Shown piece after piece: positions 63,110-64,000 of a stretch of 64,000 bases of DNA; position 1 is the stretch's first letter, and every line of letters begins with the position of its first letter. The DNA is taken from the NCBI RefSeq assembly GCF_014196915.1, contig NZ_JACIEP010000003.1, forward strand, positions 310,001 to 374,000. The letters are read 5' to 3'. The stretch comes from Dysgonomonas hofstadii. GTDB lineage: Bacteria > Bacteroidota > Bacteroidia > Bacteroidales > Dysgonomonadaceae. The notes under the pieces were generated by a model, which ran no database searches, had not been told where the DNA came from, and was given only the letters and a program-made list of their open reading frames with translations. Position numbers and translations under genes: made by a program.

Positions 63110-63559
63110 TTATTTTCGTTTATAAAGCAGTAAGACACTCATTTTTTTTGAAGCATTGAATATATCTTTTGTCTTATACTCCAGATATAATTCATCATCA
63201 ATTATCGTCCATTCGGCAATGATAGATTCTCCTGAAGGAAGATCAAAACCCAGGAAACTTCCTGCTAGATCGCATCTTGATACCTGAATCTGATCATTGT
63301 CTTTAACCAATAGTACCTTTCCCTTAATCTCTATTTCAGAATAAAATTTTATATAGTCATTGTCAAAATCAAAACTGGTTTCGTATTCGTTAACGGGTAT
63401 AGATGCAGCTTCCCATCTCCATTCCCCTTGCAACAGCTTTAGATTTTTGTCAGTATCATCAATATTAGCCCGTCCTATAGCAAACCATGACAAACAGCTG
63501 AATATGAACAATAAAAAAACCTTTAGTCGTATTGTGTTAACTTTCATCGATTTTACCAT
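63110..63559 (-). CDS. Secreted small beta-protein, paralogue A of a tandem pair
   Basis: The 149-aa product has a signal peptide (about 5-33) and a beta-rich domain that starts LKLLQGEWRWEAASIP and ends VLLLYKRK. It differs by a few loop changes from the downstream copy, 3 bases away. ATG at codon 5 (63547) is the alternative start and gives better agreement with the paralogue. Tandem duplication within the operon is clear. Confidence 0.7.
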   Translation of the reverse strand: MVKSMKVNTIRLKVFLLFIFSCLSWFAIGRANIDDTDKNLKLLQGEWRWEAASIPVNEYETSFDFDNDYIKFYSEIEIKGKVLLVKDNDQIQVSRCDLAGSFLGFDLPSGESIIAEWTIIDDELYLEYKTKDIFNASKKMSVLLLYKRK

Positions 63560-63583
63560 TTTATTTAACTAATGCTCTTTATT

Positions 63584-64000
63584 TTATTCAAATGTTACTT
63601 CCTGATCCACATCTACCCAATCCTTAACTGTTACTTTCAGATCAAGATTTGTTCCAGGCTCGCCCCGGAAGTTAAGCTTCAGCTGGATTATACTGTTCAC
63701 CTTAGGCACATGTGAGATTTCAATGGGTGTTTCGGTCTTCCCAAAATAGCTCTCGCCTTTGAGTGGCATACTTATTTTAAACCGTAACTTATGGGTTGTT
63801 ATATCAAGAGCATCCAGGCCTCTGTGAGCAGGCACAATAAAATTTACTGTATCGGCTACCAGTTCGTTATTCGTATCATATTTGAAATTGAGGTATTCTC
63901 TGATCGGTGTATTTCCCGAATTATCCGGATTATCTTTATCCGGATAATATCCACCAGCCCAGTTTAGTGTTGTTGGAACACTCAGTAAGTCGACAAATGC
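63584..64000 (-). CDS. C-terminal part of a surface protein (runs off the right edge)
   Basis: The minus-strand frame is open from 64000 to the stop at 63584 and gives 138 residues; the GTG at 63835 is internal, not a start. The segment is beta-rich (LNFKYDTNNELVADTVNFIV, LRFKISMPLKG) and ends with LKVTVKDWVDVDQEVTFE. An ending with an x-V-x-V-x-x-W strand is seen in Bacteroidales fimbrillin-like and related surface lipoproteins, but the family cannot be fixed from the C-terminus alone. It lies 24 bases before the paralogue pair and is the first visible gene of the operon. Confidence 0.7.
   Translation of the reverse strand, partial: AFVDLLSVPTTLNWAGGYYPDKDNPDNSGNTPIREYLNFKYDTNNELVADTVNFIVPAHRGLDALDITTHKLRFKISMPLKGESYFGKTETPIEISHVPKVNSIIQLKLNFRGEPGTNLDLKVTVKDWVDVDQEVTFE

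Noticed and set aside
63584-63835. Complete 83-aa gene with GTG start
   Set aside because: The frame remains open upstream to the window edge with coherent protein sequence, so this is an internal codon of a longer gene.

Overview
The window is from the chromosome of an AT-rich Gram-negative bacterium of the phylum Bacteroidota, most likely order Bacteroidales and close to Dysgonomonas/Dysgonomonadaceae; the genus is an inference from gene content. Supporting signs are a SusC/SusD polysaccharide utilisation locus (PUL) run by a hybrid two-component system, a type IX secretion (T9SS) plug protein and a cargo with a T9SS C-terminal sorting domain, a TamB-like protein, bactofilin, and several promoters of the Bacteroidetes form TAnnTTTG. 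No tRNA, rRNA, CRISPR array, prophage or intact transposase gene was seen.

Region 1 (1-3.7 kb): the 5' part of a secreted DUF5077-type protein, a small membrane protein, and pheT. Region 2 (3.8-27.7 kb): a large PUL. Almost all genes are on the minus strand: three GH43 enzymes, an unassigned 672-aa putative glycosidase, a GH105 hydrolase, two Tat-exported Gfo/Idh/MocA oxidoreductases around an ApbE-type FMN transferase and an 80-aa membrane protein, a DUF1080 (3-keto-glycoside hydrolase family) protein, an IPT/NHL surface lipoprotein, SusC, SusD and a DUF1735/DUF4973-type lipoprotein. A plus-strand hybrid sensor/regulator of 1332 aa is divergent from this set. I infer a system for arabinose-containing, probably pectic, glycan joined to an oxidative (3-keto) route for cleaving glycosides. 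A (CT)20 microsatellite lies in the long leader before the GH105 gene.

Region 3 (27.7-33.8 kb): an NfeD-like/flotillin pair, a Pr6Pr membrane protein, YebC and the T9SS plug protein. This block is bracketed by two related, oppositely oriented, MITE-like non-coding elements. Region 4 (33.8-51.3 kb): mostly housekeeping genes. These are a THUMP-like methyltransferase overlapping tamB, a SUFU-domain protein, an ABC exporter, a NaChBac-like voltage-gated channel, a recR-HAD cluster, a GNAT-TsaC-pentapeptide-MetY cluster and an AddB-like nuclease. Its intergenic gaps are rich in short palindromes and dispersed motifs.

Region 5 (51.3-64 kb): poorly characterised envelope genes on the minus strand in three transcription units. 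The first is a seven-gene operon: an incomplete surface-protein gene, two tandem paralogues, a 1450-aa T9SS cargo, a 134-aa protein, an outer-membrane beta-barrel and a bactofilin. The second is a three-gene operon with an OmpA/TPR-type lipoprotein. The third is a cluster of three very small single-pass membrane proteins. This is the part of the window with the most uncharacterised biology.
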